A stretch of 64,000 nt of DNA, taken from positions 500,441,760-500,505,759 of the forward strand of contig OX422210.1 of assembly GCA_949130495.1 (NCBI GenBank), given 5' to 3'. Origin of the DNA: Sambucus nigra (lineage: Eukaryota; Streptophyta; Magnoliopsida; Dipsacales; Adoxaceae). Under the pieces are notes generated by a model, which was not told the origin of the DNA, ran no database searches, and saw only the letters and a program-made list of their open reading frames with translations. Positions 1-10,715 of this stretch are shown here, piece after piece; position 1 is the first letter of the stretch, and every line of letters begins with the position of its first letter. The position numbers and the translations under genes were made by a program.

Positions 1-165
1 AACTAATGATGTTTATAGGTCTGAGGTCACTAAATTAATGGTGTTTTCTCCTCATACTTCACCAAATTAATGATGGTAAAGGTCTGAGGTCACCAAGTTA
101 ATGATGTTTCACTTCATATTTCACCAAATTAATAATGTTAAAGGCATATATATTGTAACAAAAGT
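1..165. repeat. Short tandem repeat in the 3' noncoding part of element 1
   Basis: The motif ggtctgaggtcac occurs at 18 and again at 81, each time next to a variant of ccaaattaatgatg, and a weaker third copy follows near 140. The period is about 63 bp. It lies downstream of the integrase stop of element 1, where Tat-lineage elements often carry tandem subrepeats. Confidence 0.6.
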
Positions 166-250
166 ATCAGCACAACATTGTTATCTTTCCATTAACATCC
201 TATGTATAAGCTGATACATGTATTACAAAAAGATAAGAACAATTGCAACA

Positions 251-1468
251 TCATAAATAGTATTTCTTCAAGTGATCGGCATTCCAAGGACTGGAGAAAG
301 GTTCTCCTTTAAGATTTTCTAGCCGATAGGTACCTGTCACAACCTCATCGATGACCTTATAAGGACCATGCCAGTTGGGATGGAGCTTATTAGTTTTTTG
401 CCACATTTTCTTGAGAACTAGGTCTCCCACAACTATTGGCCTTGACTTTACCCTCTGATTATGAAACCTCACAGTTCTCTGCTGATAGGTTACTTATCTT
501 ATCTCTGCATCTTCTCTTTTTTCCTCAATCAAATCAAGATTAAGTCTTCTCTCTTCCCTATTCCTCTGAGGGTCATATGTCTGAACTCTATGAGTTGGTA
601 GCCCTATCTTTGTTGGGATAATAGCCTCTGAGCCGTGGGCTAGCATGAATGGATTTTCCCATATGGGTGTCCTCACTGTCGTCTTGTAAACCCAAAGCAT
701 GGTATATACTTCCTCTATCCATCTTCCTTTGGCCTCTTCTAGCCTTTTTTTTATCCCATCAAGGATTTTTCGATTTGTGACCTCAGTCTGGTCGTTTGCC
801 TGGGGTCGGCCAGGAGAAGAGAAGAACTGCTTGATGCCTACTCTTTCACAGTATTTTTCTAAGGAAATATTCTTAAATCCAGTTACATTGTCCTAAGTGA
901 GGGTGTTTGGAGGACCATACCTACATATGATGTTCTTCCAAATGAACTGGAAGGTCTTCTGCTTAGTGATTGTGATCATAGGCTCGGCTTCTACCCATTT
1001 GGAGAAATAATCAATTGTTACTATTAAGAATCGATAGTTATTTATAGCTCTTGGTAAGGGTACTACCAAATCAATGCCCCATACTGTAAATTTCCAAGGG
1101 GAACTTATTAAAGTCAGAGGTTGGTGAGGATGATGGGGAATGGTGGAGAACCTCTGACACTTATCACATCTCCTCACATACGCAATTGCATCTTTGGCCA
1201 ATATCGGCCACCAGTACCCCTGAGTAATTATCCTCTTAGCAAGTGGCCTCCCTCCTATGTGGCTGGAACAAGATCCCTCATGCACATCGTGCAAAATATG
1301 TGGAACCTATGAAGAGTGGACACATCTGAGGAGAGGGAGCAGGAATTCCTTTTTATACAAGACATCACCTACAATAGAAAATTTTGCTGCTCTAAACCTT
1401 AGCTTCCTCTTTTTTAGCTTTGACTCTGGTAGTAGTCTTTCTCTGATGTATTTGATAAGAGGGTCCAT
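251..1468 (-). pseudogene. Element 1 integrase region (decayed)
   Basis: The N-terminal HHCC zinc-binding module is visible around 1150-1290 (HEGSCSSHIGGR, then CDKCQRF). The core follows, with WGIDLV for the first catalytic Asp and YFSKWVEAEP. An in-frame TAG right after the PPNTLT stretch (about 891-893) interrupts the core just before the second catalytic Asp region. Reading continues through a GRPQAN segment and LAHGSEAIIPTKIGLPTHRV. The C-terminal domain (251-472) ends with HPNWHGPYKV and WNADHLKKYY, the usual end of plant gypsy integrases. There is another stop near 492. The product would insert element cDNA; this copy cannot encode a full enzyme. Confidence 0.85.
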
Positions 1469-2161
1469 CTATAAGTCCCCCAAGATCAGATTTAAGCAAG
1501 GTTTAGCAACCTCTTCCTCTTCGATTATCGACTTGAGCAGAATCTCGACTGACACTGTTCTCCTTATGTCGGTTTTTGTTGTTGAGGCCAACCTCGTGAG
1601 TGCATCAGCTCGTCTGTTGTCTAGTCGAGGTATCATATTCATCTTTACTTCCTTGAAGATTTCTAGCATCGTTCTCAGTCTCTTCGGGTATCTGGCCATC
1701 CTTTCACCTTTGGCCTCATACACCCCCAGGATTTGGTTCACAACTAATCTTGAGTCACTGTGGACTAGGAGCTAGCCGACATTGAGGGCTTTAGCTAAAG
1801 AGAGACCTATTATTAATGCCTCGTACTCTAACTCATTGTTGGAAGCTTTAAAGTTGAACCTCGGCGCATATTCAATATCTGTACCATCTGGTGCCGACAC
1901 TATCAGCCCTGCTCCACTTCTGCTTTTACAAGATAATCCATCAACGAAGAGGTTCCAGATGGTTTCATACAAAGAGAAGTTACCCTCAATTAAGGTCCCC
2001 TGTGTAAAGAGGTATCTCTCTTCTTCATTCTTAATTGTTCTTTGTCTGACATCACCTGTCTCTGCCTCATCCGAAGTTTGATCGACGTTTCTCTCTACTG
2101 GAACATCTGCAGCCTCTTGATTCTTCTCAACCTCAGCCCCATCCCAGGTAAACTCATCCAC
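1469..2161 (-). pseudogene. Element 1 second (archaeal-type) RNase H, decayed
   Basis: The minus-strand translation contains WNLFVDGLSCKSRSGAGLIV, FKASNNELEYEALIIGLSLA and, further on, a VNQILGVYEAKGERMARY segment followed by a DALTRLAS segment. These are the landmarks of the additional RNase H domain of Tat elements, lying between the RT-RNase H and the integrase. A stop at 1772-1774 separates the two halves. The putative catalytic Asp (VDG) and Glu (NNELEYEA) are still present. This domain is the main evidence for lineage assignment. Confidence 0.8.
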
Positions 2162-2229
2162 AAAATCTATGAGTGCCTATCCCTTGATGTCAACCCTATG
2201 TTGATAAACAACATCGTACTCCCCCAAAT

Positions 2230-3480
2230 CGATTGCCCAGGTCATTAACCTTCCTGACTTCTCAGGTTTATGGAGGACCTATCTTAGTGGGGAATCAGTA
2301 AGGATGACCATGGAGTGGTCCTGGAAGTATGGCTTCATCTTCCTCGAATCATGTATCAAAGCATATACTAACTTTTTAATTCGGGGGTACTTCTGCTCAG
2401 ACCCTCGAAGTGCTTTGCTGTTGAAGTACACTGGTATCTGCACTCCATCCTCTTCTTTTATTATTACAGCACTGATGGCTGACTCTGAGACAACTAAGTA
2501 TACATATATCTTCTCATCCTGAATTGGCCGAGATAGTAATAGAGGGGAACTGAGGTAGGACTTTAGCTCTTTAAAAGCTATGTCACATTCATCATTCCAT
2601 TCGAAGTCCTTTCTATGAACTTTGAAAAAAGAAAGACATTTATCTGTAGCTCTAGATACGAACTTGTTAAGTGCAGCCACTCGTCCGGTCATCCTCTGAA
2701 TGTCTTTGATGGTTTAGGGTGTTTTCATTTCTAGAAAAGCCTTAATAATCTCAGGGTTAGCCTATATTCCCCTTTGATTGACGATGAAGCCCAAAAAATT
2801 CCCTGCTCCTACCCCAAAGATACATTTGGCAGGGTTGAGCTTCATTCTGAATCTGTCCATGGTGTCAAAAGTTCTTTCAAGGTCAGCCACATGAGTGTCA
2901 GCTTTCATACTCTTAGTCAGCATGTCATCCACATAAACTTCCATGGACTTGCCTATCTGATCTTCGAACATCTTATTTACAAGATGTTAGTATGTAGCCC
3001 CTGCGTTCTTTAGGCCGAAGGGCATGACCTTGTAGCAATAGGTCCCCTTATATGTAATGAAGGTTGCCTTTTCTGAGTCAGTCGAGTCCATAAATATCTG
3101 ATTGTAGCCGGAGTATGCATCCATGAAGCTCATGAGCTCATGTCCAGTTGTGGCATCCACTATCTAATCTATACGAGGTAGGGGAAAATTATCCTTTGAG
3201 CAAGACTTGTTTAAATTGATGAAGTCTACACACATCCTCTATTTTCTCACTACTCTTGGGTACTATGACAACGTTTGATAACCACTCAGGGTATATAACT
3301 TCTCTGATGAACTTAGCTTCTTTCAAGCTTTCGAACCTCCTCTCTGATGACTTCATACTTCTCGCTTGACTATATTCTTCTTTTCTGCCTAATGGGCTTG
3401 GCATGCTCTATAATATTGAGTTTATGACACATTATCTCAGGATCAATACTTGGTATGTCTACATGGCTCCAGGTAAAGAT
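2230..3480 (-). pseudogene. Element 1 reverse transcriptase plus RNase H (decayed)
   Basis: Minus-strand translations show the RT fingers region (YPEWLSNVVIVPKSS, 3189-3404), the palm with the intact catalytic box EVYVDDMLTKS (2762-2971) and FLGFIVNQRGI. They continue into the RNase H connection (KCLSFFKVHRKDFEWNDECD) and RNase H (KALRGSEQKYPRIKKLVYAL, 2279-2692). Stops and frame changes near 2700-2760, 2970-3190 and 2276 break it into pieces. The YVDD box is preserved here, unlike in elements 2 and 4. Confidence 0.87.
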
Positions 3481-4431
3481 ACTTTATCTCTTCTTTAACA
3501 GCTTTACTAGATTATCCTTGATCTCAAGCTTTAGAGCCTTGCCGACTTAGATGGTTTTTTTTAGCTCGTCCTCTTTTAGGACGATGAATTTTACCTCCTT
3601 CGAGGCCTCTCCCTTCTTGAGTTTTGCTTCGTCTCTAGGGTCAAGGGTGTCAAATATTGTAAGTGGTTGTTGCCTTCTTATGAGCCTCTCTCTCTTCTGT
3701 ATAGTTGAATTAATATTCTCGATTTAATGTTTGGTCACCTTGCACTTCCCCTACTTCATAGGGAGTCAATAATTTTAGCATTTAGTGGACCATTAAAGTC
3801 ACGGCCAAACTCCTTAAGGGCCACTAGTCCCATGATGAGGTTGTAGGCTGAGAAGACATTTTCATCCATCACAAAGAAATTAATTTTTTGGTCAACCTCT
3901 TAGGCCATTCATCTCCCATTCTCACATCCATTTTATACATTCCCAATGGATGGACCTTCTCCCACTGAAGCCAATTAAGGGGTGATGGTAAGGGACAAGA
4001 CTTACTCGGTTGAGACCCAAACTCTTGAAACAGGGCCAAAACATAACGTTTTCAGAGCTGCCCCCATCTACAAGGATCCTCTGAACTTCGCATCCATGCA
4101 CCCTTGTGGTGATGACTAAAGGGTCATAGTGGGAGCTAAGATACCCTTAAAATCAAGTCGTGAGAAGCTGATTACGAGGGTTTCCATATCTACCTTCTTT
4201 CTCTTCTCATGTTTAACCTTTGTAGAAGACAAATCCACAAACTCGGCCTTAGTCACCGTTTTGACCTCTACCACATGAGCCTTGCAATCAGCTACCTCTG
4301 AGCCGCCCCTTGCTAGCCCTCCACAGATAGTATTCACACCAAAAGAGATCATACCAACCCTCTTTACTGGGATATTATCGTCCATTACAGGTAAATCAGG
4401 GTCATCGTCATCATCATCTCGTCTAGCAGGG
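3481..4431 (-). pseudogene. Element 1 gag-pol linker and protease region (decayed)
   Basis: The minus-strand reading at 4116-4385 contains VGMISFGVNTICGGLARGG, the conserved stretch that precedes the aspartic protease in Tat-type elements. The region down to about 3480 then reads as a broken protease domain and the PR-RT linker ending at SIFTWSHVDIPSID. No complete protease active-site triad could be read because of frame changes. The right edge is the junction with the CACTA transposon. Confidence 0.65.
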
Positions 4432-4464
4432 GTACACTACACCAAATCTGCCCATTTGTCAAGG

Positions 4465-4745
4465 TCATTGACCTTGAAAAATTCACCTTGTCAAGGTCAA
4501 TGACCGTGACATTTCGAGGCGAGATAACTTTTTTTGTCACGGTCGTGTCACGGTCATTGACCTTGACACAAAACTCGCGTTTTGTGTCACGGTCGTGTCA
4601 AGGTCAATGACCGTGACACGTTTGTCACGGTTATAAACCGTGACAAAGCCGTGACCCTTTTTAAAAAAAAATGTCACGGTCATTGACCGTGACAAGTCCT
4701 TGACAATTCTTGTCACGGGCTTGTCACGGTCAATGACCGTGACAA
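4465..4745. repeat. Left subterminal palindromic repeats of the CACTA element
   Basis: About ten copies of the half-site TGTCACGGTCA or its complement occur, many paired head-to-head around ttgac/atgac to form a near-perfect palindrome. Variants with aaggtca replace one arm. In En/Spm, subterminal repeats of this kind are bound by TnpA; that role is inferred here. Confidence 0.85.
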
Positions 4746-4985
4746 TTCTGGGCAGAATTTAAAAAAAATCTGCTGGGCAGTATGGCCACCGCCACTGCCC
4801 AGCAGTATATTTGTACCTGTTACAACAACATTGTACCTGTTCCAAACATCATATATCCAACACAAACTAAAGATAATGCAAATATATATTCATGACAGTA
4901 TAATCCAAATTTTCAAAGTAAAAATAATATACATGACGATATAATCCAAATATAATTAAAATGGACAAACTTAAAAATAATGTTA

Positions 4986-6699
4986 CTACATGTCTTGGGT
5001 AAATGTGAGGAGGTGAGTAGTCCACACGACATAAGAATTGATGCACCCACTAATATATGTCGTGCCGCATTGTTCGCGCAACCACAGTAGGGAGTTCTCC
5101 TTCCCGGGTATGACATGCGTGACGAGCACCCTGGACTCCATCCCTTGAAGCACACGTCCATGGACTATTCCACCCTCGATGATATCCGGGTCCCTCAACC
5201 CCCGCCCTATCCGCTGGCCATCAAATATGTCCAATATGAACACGCTCGGCCAACCAATCGTCGATAATGGTCTGTTGGAGGGCGTCAAATAGGGAAGTGG
5301 ATCGTCGAAGTACGAACGTGTCGGTGATGAAGCAGCGAGGTCCACATCCTCGTCATCCCGCACCTCCTCGTCCTCCCGCACCTCCTCCTCCATCGCCTTC
5401 TCCTTCCCTTTCTCTTTACGGTCTCCACCCAACGTACGCTTCATGAATGCGTACATATCTTGGACCGTCGCCTCCAAACGGGACAGCTTCGCGTCGTGTG
5501 AATCCACCGTTCGAGCCAACCCGGTGTCGCTCGTCTCCAATCCGATGATCCTAGATTTGGCCACCCGCGAGCTCACTCCCCTTGTCCTCCCCTTGCGATC
5601 AGAGCCAAGCACTTGGCTGAGTGCGTCTGTGGATAAAGATGCCTTGTCGGCATCAGACTGCGACTCATGCACTTCCTTAAGCTTTGCCTGAAACGACAAA
5701 AAGCACATGATTAGTAAAATAAGTAAACTAAAAAATTGTAACGTAATTAACAATAATTAAACTGTCGGATTACTTACAATCCTGGCCGCGACGCTCGGGG
5801 ACACCTCCTTGTCCTTCCCCTTCTTCGTCCGAAGAGCCACATAAGTATCGAGCCTATGTGGCTTACCCCCTGGCCCACTCCCTACCCCCTGAAATAAAAT
5901 AAAGTAAAGTAAAATTAGTATCGGCCCCGCAAAGTAAAATAATATCCAATAAGATATTTTTGTAGTTATAGATAAATTAAATATTACCTTCATCCTATGC
6001 TCGACCTCAGCGTAAGAGGTCCGGCCGGAGTAGTGCACGTCCGTCTTTTTAGCCCGATTTTCCCTCCCCGATTGGCGAGATGCCAATTATCGATCCTCGA
6101 TCTCATTGTCAATGAACTTTTGCCATTGTGCCAATGAGATCGGCTCCTTGGGCGGGACGGATCCGCGCCATTGTAAAATGGTCTCTCGTGTTTTTCCAAA
6201 GTACCGTGTCCGCATATTTTTTTTCCACGTCTTGTGTTGCTCCCTCAACTGCTCCAAGACGGAATCGCGTAGCTTTGGATCCAAGTTGAATTGTTCCTGT
6301 CCAACAAATACAATGTTAGTTGCGAATAAATATAAATATAAATATAAATATAAATATAAATATAAATATAAATATAAATATAAATATAAATTGAAATTGA
6401 AATTGAAATTGAAATTGAAATATTCATATAAATATTACCTGTAGTGCCGCCCAAACAACTAACTTGAGCTCATACGGCACCTCCTTGCAACTCATAAACC
6501 CCGGGCCGATGACCGTCTTTAGCAGCTCGAGGGATCTCGCTAAAAGCTCCGACTTGTTTTCGACGGTAATCCCAAATTTTCCATATTTGGGGAGCCTAGG
6601 GGCGGAGGAGCCCTCGTCGCCTCCGCTACCACCGAACCCAGACGACGACATCATCATAAACAGCATCATCATCTTCGCCCTAACATCAGAAGGAGACAT
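4986..6699 (-). pseudogene. CACTA accessory transposase gene (Transposase_24 type), four exons, one in-frame stop
   Basis: Splicing on the minus strand gives exons 6439-6699, 5988-6296, 5778-5888 and 4986-5687, with GT/AG junctions and exon lengths all divisible by three, about 460 codons. The second exon has an aromatic-rich segment (RTRYFGKTRETILQW, PISLAQWQKFI) followed by NRAKK and HYSGRTSY; this order is the hallmark of the plant Ptta/En/Spm Transposase_24 family. The last exon has a coiled-coil-like stretch and a Glu/Asp-rich segment, then a conserved-looking Gly/Val-rich tail. The only evident lesion is TAA at 6087-6089 in exon 2. The product would be a DNA-binding helper, not the DDE enzyme. 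Just upstream of the ATG is a short tandem duplication (6713-6765). Confidence 0.8.
6329..6420. repeat. Microsatellite (AAATAT)n then (AAATTG)n in intron 1 of the CACTA gene
   Basis: Uninterrupted hexamer repeats of taaata run from about 6329 to 6390, followed by four to five copies of aaattg. The block lies in the first intron of the Transposase_24-type gene. ORFs through it are low-complexity artefacts. Confidence 0.95.
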
Positions 6700-6815
6700 T
6701 TTTGCTGTAAAAAAAATGTTATTAGTACAGATAAAAAAAATGTTATTAGTACAGATAAAAAAATGTTTCGTCTATATTATAACGTATGTGTAAGTTCCGT
6801 CAATACCACCCCCGC

Positions 6816-6908
6816 CACACGCACACACACACACACACACACACCACCCCTACCCACCCCACCCCACCCCCACCCCCGCCACACGCACACACACACACGC
6901 ACACACAC
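6816..6908. repeat. Compound (CA)n / CCCCAC microsatellite
   Basis: Two CA-repeat stretches flank an accccaccccaccccc segment. It resembles the much longer block at 7887-8290 in the same CACTA element. Confidence 0.9.
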
Positions 6909-7425
6909 ATATTTTGAATGAAAATATCAATTATTTATAAAATTGATGTCTACTTTTAGTGTTGTGTATATATGTTAGTCTACTTCTGCTTTTTTTTTTT
7001 AAATAATCAATTAACCAAATTTCATAATAGTGAATAATGGTTAATCCTAGCCATTGATTAAGTGTATTATTAGTAAGTACAAAAATTAAATATGGACTCT
7101 TAATCTAGGATATAAGGAGTATTTGTTAGTGAAATAATAATTTAGTGATAAAAACACACTCGAACACTACCAAGTTTTGACGACTCGGGTCTCTAGAAAG
7201 AAAAACAAGCATTTCCAAATTAATATGTCCTCTTTCTTGTTTAGTGTCTCATGAATTGATAGTATGATTTTAAAAATAGTATACAAAACTAGGTGAGATT
7301 TTAGAATTACACGTCGAAATAATACATGTTGTATAATAATAATACAAGTGCATGCTTTGCAATCAAAGGTATTTATCTTTAGGGGTTTGTAAATTTAGGA
7401 TTTATTGTAATATGTATTTTGAAAA

Positions 7426-7586
7426 TAGGACAACAAACATTTTATTTATGATTTTAGTCCCTATTTTTGAATAAAACCGCTGGTGCGGACCCATATTCAT
7501 AAAACGTTAACCAATCATAACATGCCACGCGTCCCTTTAATTTGAAAATAGGGACTAAAAATGGAAACAAAATGTTTGTTGTCCTA
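7426..7586. mobile_element. Small foldback MITE inside the CACTA element, TA flanks
   Basis: Bases 7428-7584 begin GGACAACAAACATTTT and end with the inverse AAAATGTTTGTTGTCC; the arms continue inward through ttagtccctatttt. TA flanks both ends, consistent with a TA target duplication. The interior carries ccgctggtgcggacc, a variant of a motif seen elsewhere in this window. The superfamily is not certain; TA duplication alone fits several. Confidence 0.7.
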
Positions 7587-7587
7587 T

Positions 7588-7886
7588 ATCCATAATCAAT
7601 ATTATTTTAAGTCCTAAAATTACATAATCTATTATCTTTATAAGGATAAAATTATCTTAAAATGATTGGTAGGGAATGTCTATGAGGTGGATGATAATTT
7701 ATTTGATATTTTATTTTATTTCTTTTGGTTAGGTTATTAAGACTTTATTTCAATTGATATCTTAGTAATTATTATTTAATATTTATTTTGAGCAATAATC
7801 TTATAGTAGGATTATTATCCTAGAAACAATTCTATCAATTCAAATAAATTGATATCAATTCAAATACATGTCTTGGATATCAATTA
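7588..7886. other. AT-rich filler of the CACTA element, no gene seen
   Basis: No coding pattern and no clear repeat were found between the small MITE and the C-rich block. Confidence 0.5.
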
Positions 7887-8290
7887 CCACCCCACCCCAC
7901 CCCACCCCTCCACCACCCCCTCCCCCACCACACACCACCACACACACACACCCCACCCCACCCCCTGCCCCCCTCCACCACCACCACACACACACACACA
8001 CACACACACACCCCACCCCACCCCACCCCCTCCCCCACCACACACCACCACACACACACACACACACACCCCTAACCACCCCCTGCCCCACCCCTCCACC
8101 ACCCCCTCCCCCACCACACACCACCACACACACACACACACACCCCACCCCACCCCACCCCACCCCCTCCCCCACCACACACCACCACACACACACACAC
8201 ACACACACACACCCCACCCCACCCTCCACCACCCCCTCTCCCACCCCGCCCCACCCCGCCCCACCCCCCACCCCCTGCCCCCCTCCACGC
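7887..8290. repeat. Compound C-rich minisatellite: CCCCA units alternating with (CA)n and CCACCACCCCC
   Basis: About 400 bp in which blocks of ccccaccccacccc, ccctcccccaccacacaccacc and (ca)n alternate at least four times. There is almost no G on the plus strand. The minus strand is therefore a long run of GGGG tracts with G-quadruplex potential. All long ORFs here are low-complexity artefacts. Confidence 0.95.
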
Positions 8291-8300
8291 ACACACATAC

Positions 8301-8426
8301 ACACATATATATATATATATACACATACACACAAATATACACACAAATATATATATAAATGAAAGAGAGAGAGAGAGAGAGAGAGAAAATGGACCTGAAA
8401 GTAGAGAGAGAGAGAGAGAGCAGCGT

Positions 8427-8464
<38 letters not shown>
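8301..8464. repeat. (TA)n, (ACACAA)n and (GA)n microsatellites
   Basis: A short ta/aca block (8301-8357) is followed by two or three long ga tracts up to about 8463, directly before the right subterminal repeat array of the CACTA element. Confidence 0.93.
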
Positions 8465-8466
<2 letters not shown>

Positions 8467-8523
8467 GGAGGGAACGGCGCGGGAGGGAAAAAAGAAGGGG
8501 GATAGGGTTTTTGCTGGAAAAAT

Positions 8524-8722
8524 TGTCACGGTCGTGTCAAGGTCATTGACCGTGACAAGAATTGTCACGGTCAATGACCGTGACAAGACCGTGATAAATT
8601 TAATTGTCACGGTCTTGTCACGGTCAATGACCGTGACAATTAGTTGTCACGGTCGTGTCAAGGTCAATGACCGTGACATAAAACGCGTGTTTTTTTGTCA
8701 CGGTCAATGACCTTGACAAGGC
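8524..8722. repeat. Right subterminal palindromic repeats of the CACTA element
   Basis: The same TGTCACGGTCA half-sites as at the left end occur here, again often paired into palindromes, inside the 3' terminus at 8764. Confidence 0.85.
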
Positions 8723-8767
8723 TGGCCGGCTGAAAGGTGACAATTTGCCCATTTTGGTGTAGTGGTA

Positions 8768-10532
8768 TCTTCCCGGCATTTATCATTTCTGTTCTTCTTT
8801 GGATCATCTCTTCCTCCCTTAGAGGCTCTACTATCCACATATTTTCTGAGCTTTCCAGACTTCAACTTTTTTTCAATCTCATCCTTCAAAGCGAAGCACT
8901 TCTTAGTCAAATGGCCATGATCTTGATGGAACTCTCACTATAAGTTCTTATTTCTCTTATGTGGGGGAGCTTTTAGCCTCTCTGGCCATCTCAGAGATCT
9001 ATCATTCTTTATTTCGTTGAGAATGTGCTCATAACTTACAGTTAGAGGAGTGTAGTCTGAGAATTTATCGTCTGGAGATCTTTTCTTACCGTCTTTGTTT
9101 TTCTTCTGAAATTCGCCTCCACTACTGCTCCCTCTTTTATCCTCATATTTTCCAGTCATAGCTTCCTCTACGTTCATGACCTTTCCAGTTGTTTCCAATA
9201 ACTCGGATATTGACTTGGGGGGGAGGGGTCTTCGGCTAGTTTCTATAAGAGTTTTCCCTTTTGCAGACCCCCAATGATAGCTGTCATGGCTATGCTCTGT
9301 TCGTAATCTTCTACCTCTAATTTTTCCTCGTTGAACCTCGCGATGTAATTTCTGAGGCTTTCATTCTTCCCCTGTTTAACATAAGCAGATGGGTTGTCTT
9401 CTTCTGAGGTCTTACCCCAAAACAGAAGTTGTGAATGAACCTTTCAGCCAGGCCTTTGAAACTCTCAATTGAATTTTTAGGAAGAGAAGTGAACCAGATA
9501 TGCGCAGCCCGGGTTAAAGTTCTTGAGAAAGTTTGGCACCACATCTCATCAAGGATGGAATAGATGTCAGCTGCAGACTGATACATCTCAATATGATGGA
9601 CTGGGTTGGTACTTCCATCGTACTTGGGAGATACCATTGGAGGTTTAAATTTAGCAGGGGTTGGAAAGTTGATAATCCTTGCCACAAATGGAGAACCCTC
9701 GGAGTATCCCCTCTGCAATAGGTCTCGGCTTTTCAAGAGATCTCTAATTTTGTTTTCCAACCTTTGAATAGAGTCGTTCCATGGTTTAGCAATGTCATCT
9801 TGGCCGAGGTTGTCCCCATTCACCTCCAAGGGGTGGACTGAGGGTTCCCCAGCTACTGCACAACGTCGACTATTGACCTCCCCCTGACCATAGTCTCGGC
9901 CATATGGGGGTCGGCCATTATGGGGATAATATTCACCTCTTCTCTTCTAGAGCCAGCAAGACTTCTTGATCTGGATAATCTCTCCCTCATATTATTAACT
10001 GGGCTGAGCCTTTCAAAGGCCGACCTCTACTCAAGAGATCAAAAGTTGATCCTCTTTGGCATGCATCATAGTCTTGTCTCTCACGCTGACCTTGGCTCTG
10101 CTAGATAGGACGTACAATGTTATTTGAGACCTCATAGGGCTCCCAACAGTCTGCCGGAGCATCATCTGCCTCAATGTCATCATACGTATCCTTAGGGCAA
10201 GGGTTTCCTTGCCTCCCCAGGCGTAAACGGCTAGGGTCAGCAACATACCTCCTTCGCTGAGGAATAGGTAGGTCCTTTTTGTGGTGCCTGGGGTGGTCCC
10301 CTGGCCCCTTGATGTGGCTATACAGCTGCCAGAGTTATCATCTCCGGTGAGACCCCATGTGGTCTCATTATTATGTTCTGGCTTAGCTGGGCAAATTGTT
10401 CCTGCATCGCTTGTTGAGTTGCCGCTAAGAACTTCAAGGCTGTGCCACCTCAGCCATTTCGAACTGAGGTGGCGCCTGGATGGAACTGGGTCCTCCAACT
10501 CCAGATGGTGGAGGTGGTAACTCTGGTGCCAT
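8768..10532 (-). pseudogene. Element 1 gag (decayed), interrupted at its 3' end by the CACTA element
   Basis: The start is set at 10532, the ATG of a reading MAPELPPPPSGVGGPSS after the primer binding site. Frames change repeatedly. The central capsid-like part (9317-9829) reads FKPPMVSPKYDGSTNPVHHI and LPKNSIESFKGLAERF, the retrotransposon gag pattern of Tat elements. A later part (8938-9198) has SYEHILNEIKNDRSLRWP, and 8704-8945 has EFHQDHGHLTKKCFALKDEI, the remnant of a CCHC zinc knuckle with its first Cys position lost. The CACTA insertion falls shortly after this. Confidence 0.83.
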
Positions 10533-10692
10533 GTCATATGACTAGAGAGCTTGTAAATGAAAACACTAGAGAGCTTGGTACCTTTAAGGAGCTCTTTTAA
10601 TGGCGAAATAACTCCACGCGACGGGGAAGGAATAGTGCACCATTAGAGTCTCCGATGAGGCCAAGCTTCAAGAAGGAAGAGTTATAGCTTCT

Positions 10693-10712
10693 CGTTCCCA
10701 CATATGGCGCCA
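10693..10712 (-). promoter_or_regulatory. Element 1 primer binding site region
   Basis: On the minus strand TGGCGCCATATGTGGGAACG lies a few bases after the inferred LTR end. The same block, slightly altered, follows the LTRs of elements 2, 3 and 4 (TGGTGTCATTTGTGGGAAC, TGGCATCGTTTGTGTGAAC, TGGTATCGTATGTGTGAA), which supports a primer-binding role. The exact tRNA is not identified. Confidence 0.65.
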
Positions 10713-10715
10713 AAA

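Larger units (their letters stand above)
4432..8767. mobile_element. CACTA (En/Spm) transposon 4435-8764 with 3-bp target duplication gta
   Basis: The left terminus at 4435 reads CACTACACCAAA and the right terminus, ending at 8764, is its inverse TTTGGTGTAGTG. The flanks 4432-4434 and 8765-8767 are both gta, the 3-bp duplication expected of CACTA elements. The element is 4330 bp long. Inside the termini are arrays of a palindrome built on TGTCACGGTCA, the subterminal repeats typical of this superfamily. It carries a Transposase_24-type gene on the minus strand, but I see no Tnp2-type catalytic transposase, so it would depend on another copy. It sits in element 1, so it is younger. Confidence 0.93.

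Noticed and set aside
1257..1775. Plus-strand ORF of 172 codons
   Set aside because: It is the antisense of the element 1 integrase/RNase H region, whose minus-strand reading has clear domains.
4465..4745. Possible CRISPR-like array (regularly repeated palindrome)
   Set aside because: Spacing is irregular, there are no unique spacers of constant length, and the repeats are inside CACTA termini.
7849..8610. ORFs of up to 251 codons on both strands rich in Pro/His/Thr or Gly/Val/Cys
   Set aside because: They are translations of CCCCA, CA and GA microsatellites, open in several frames at once, without any domain.
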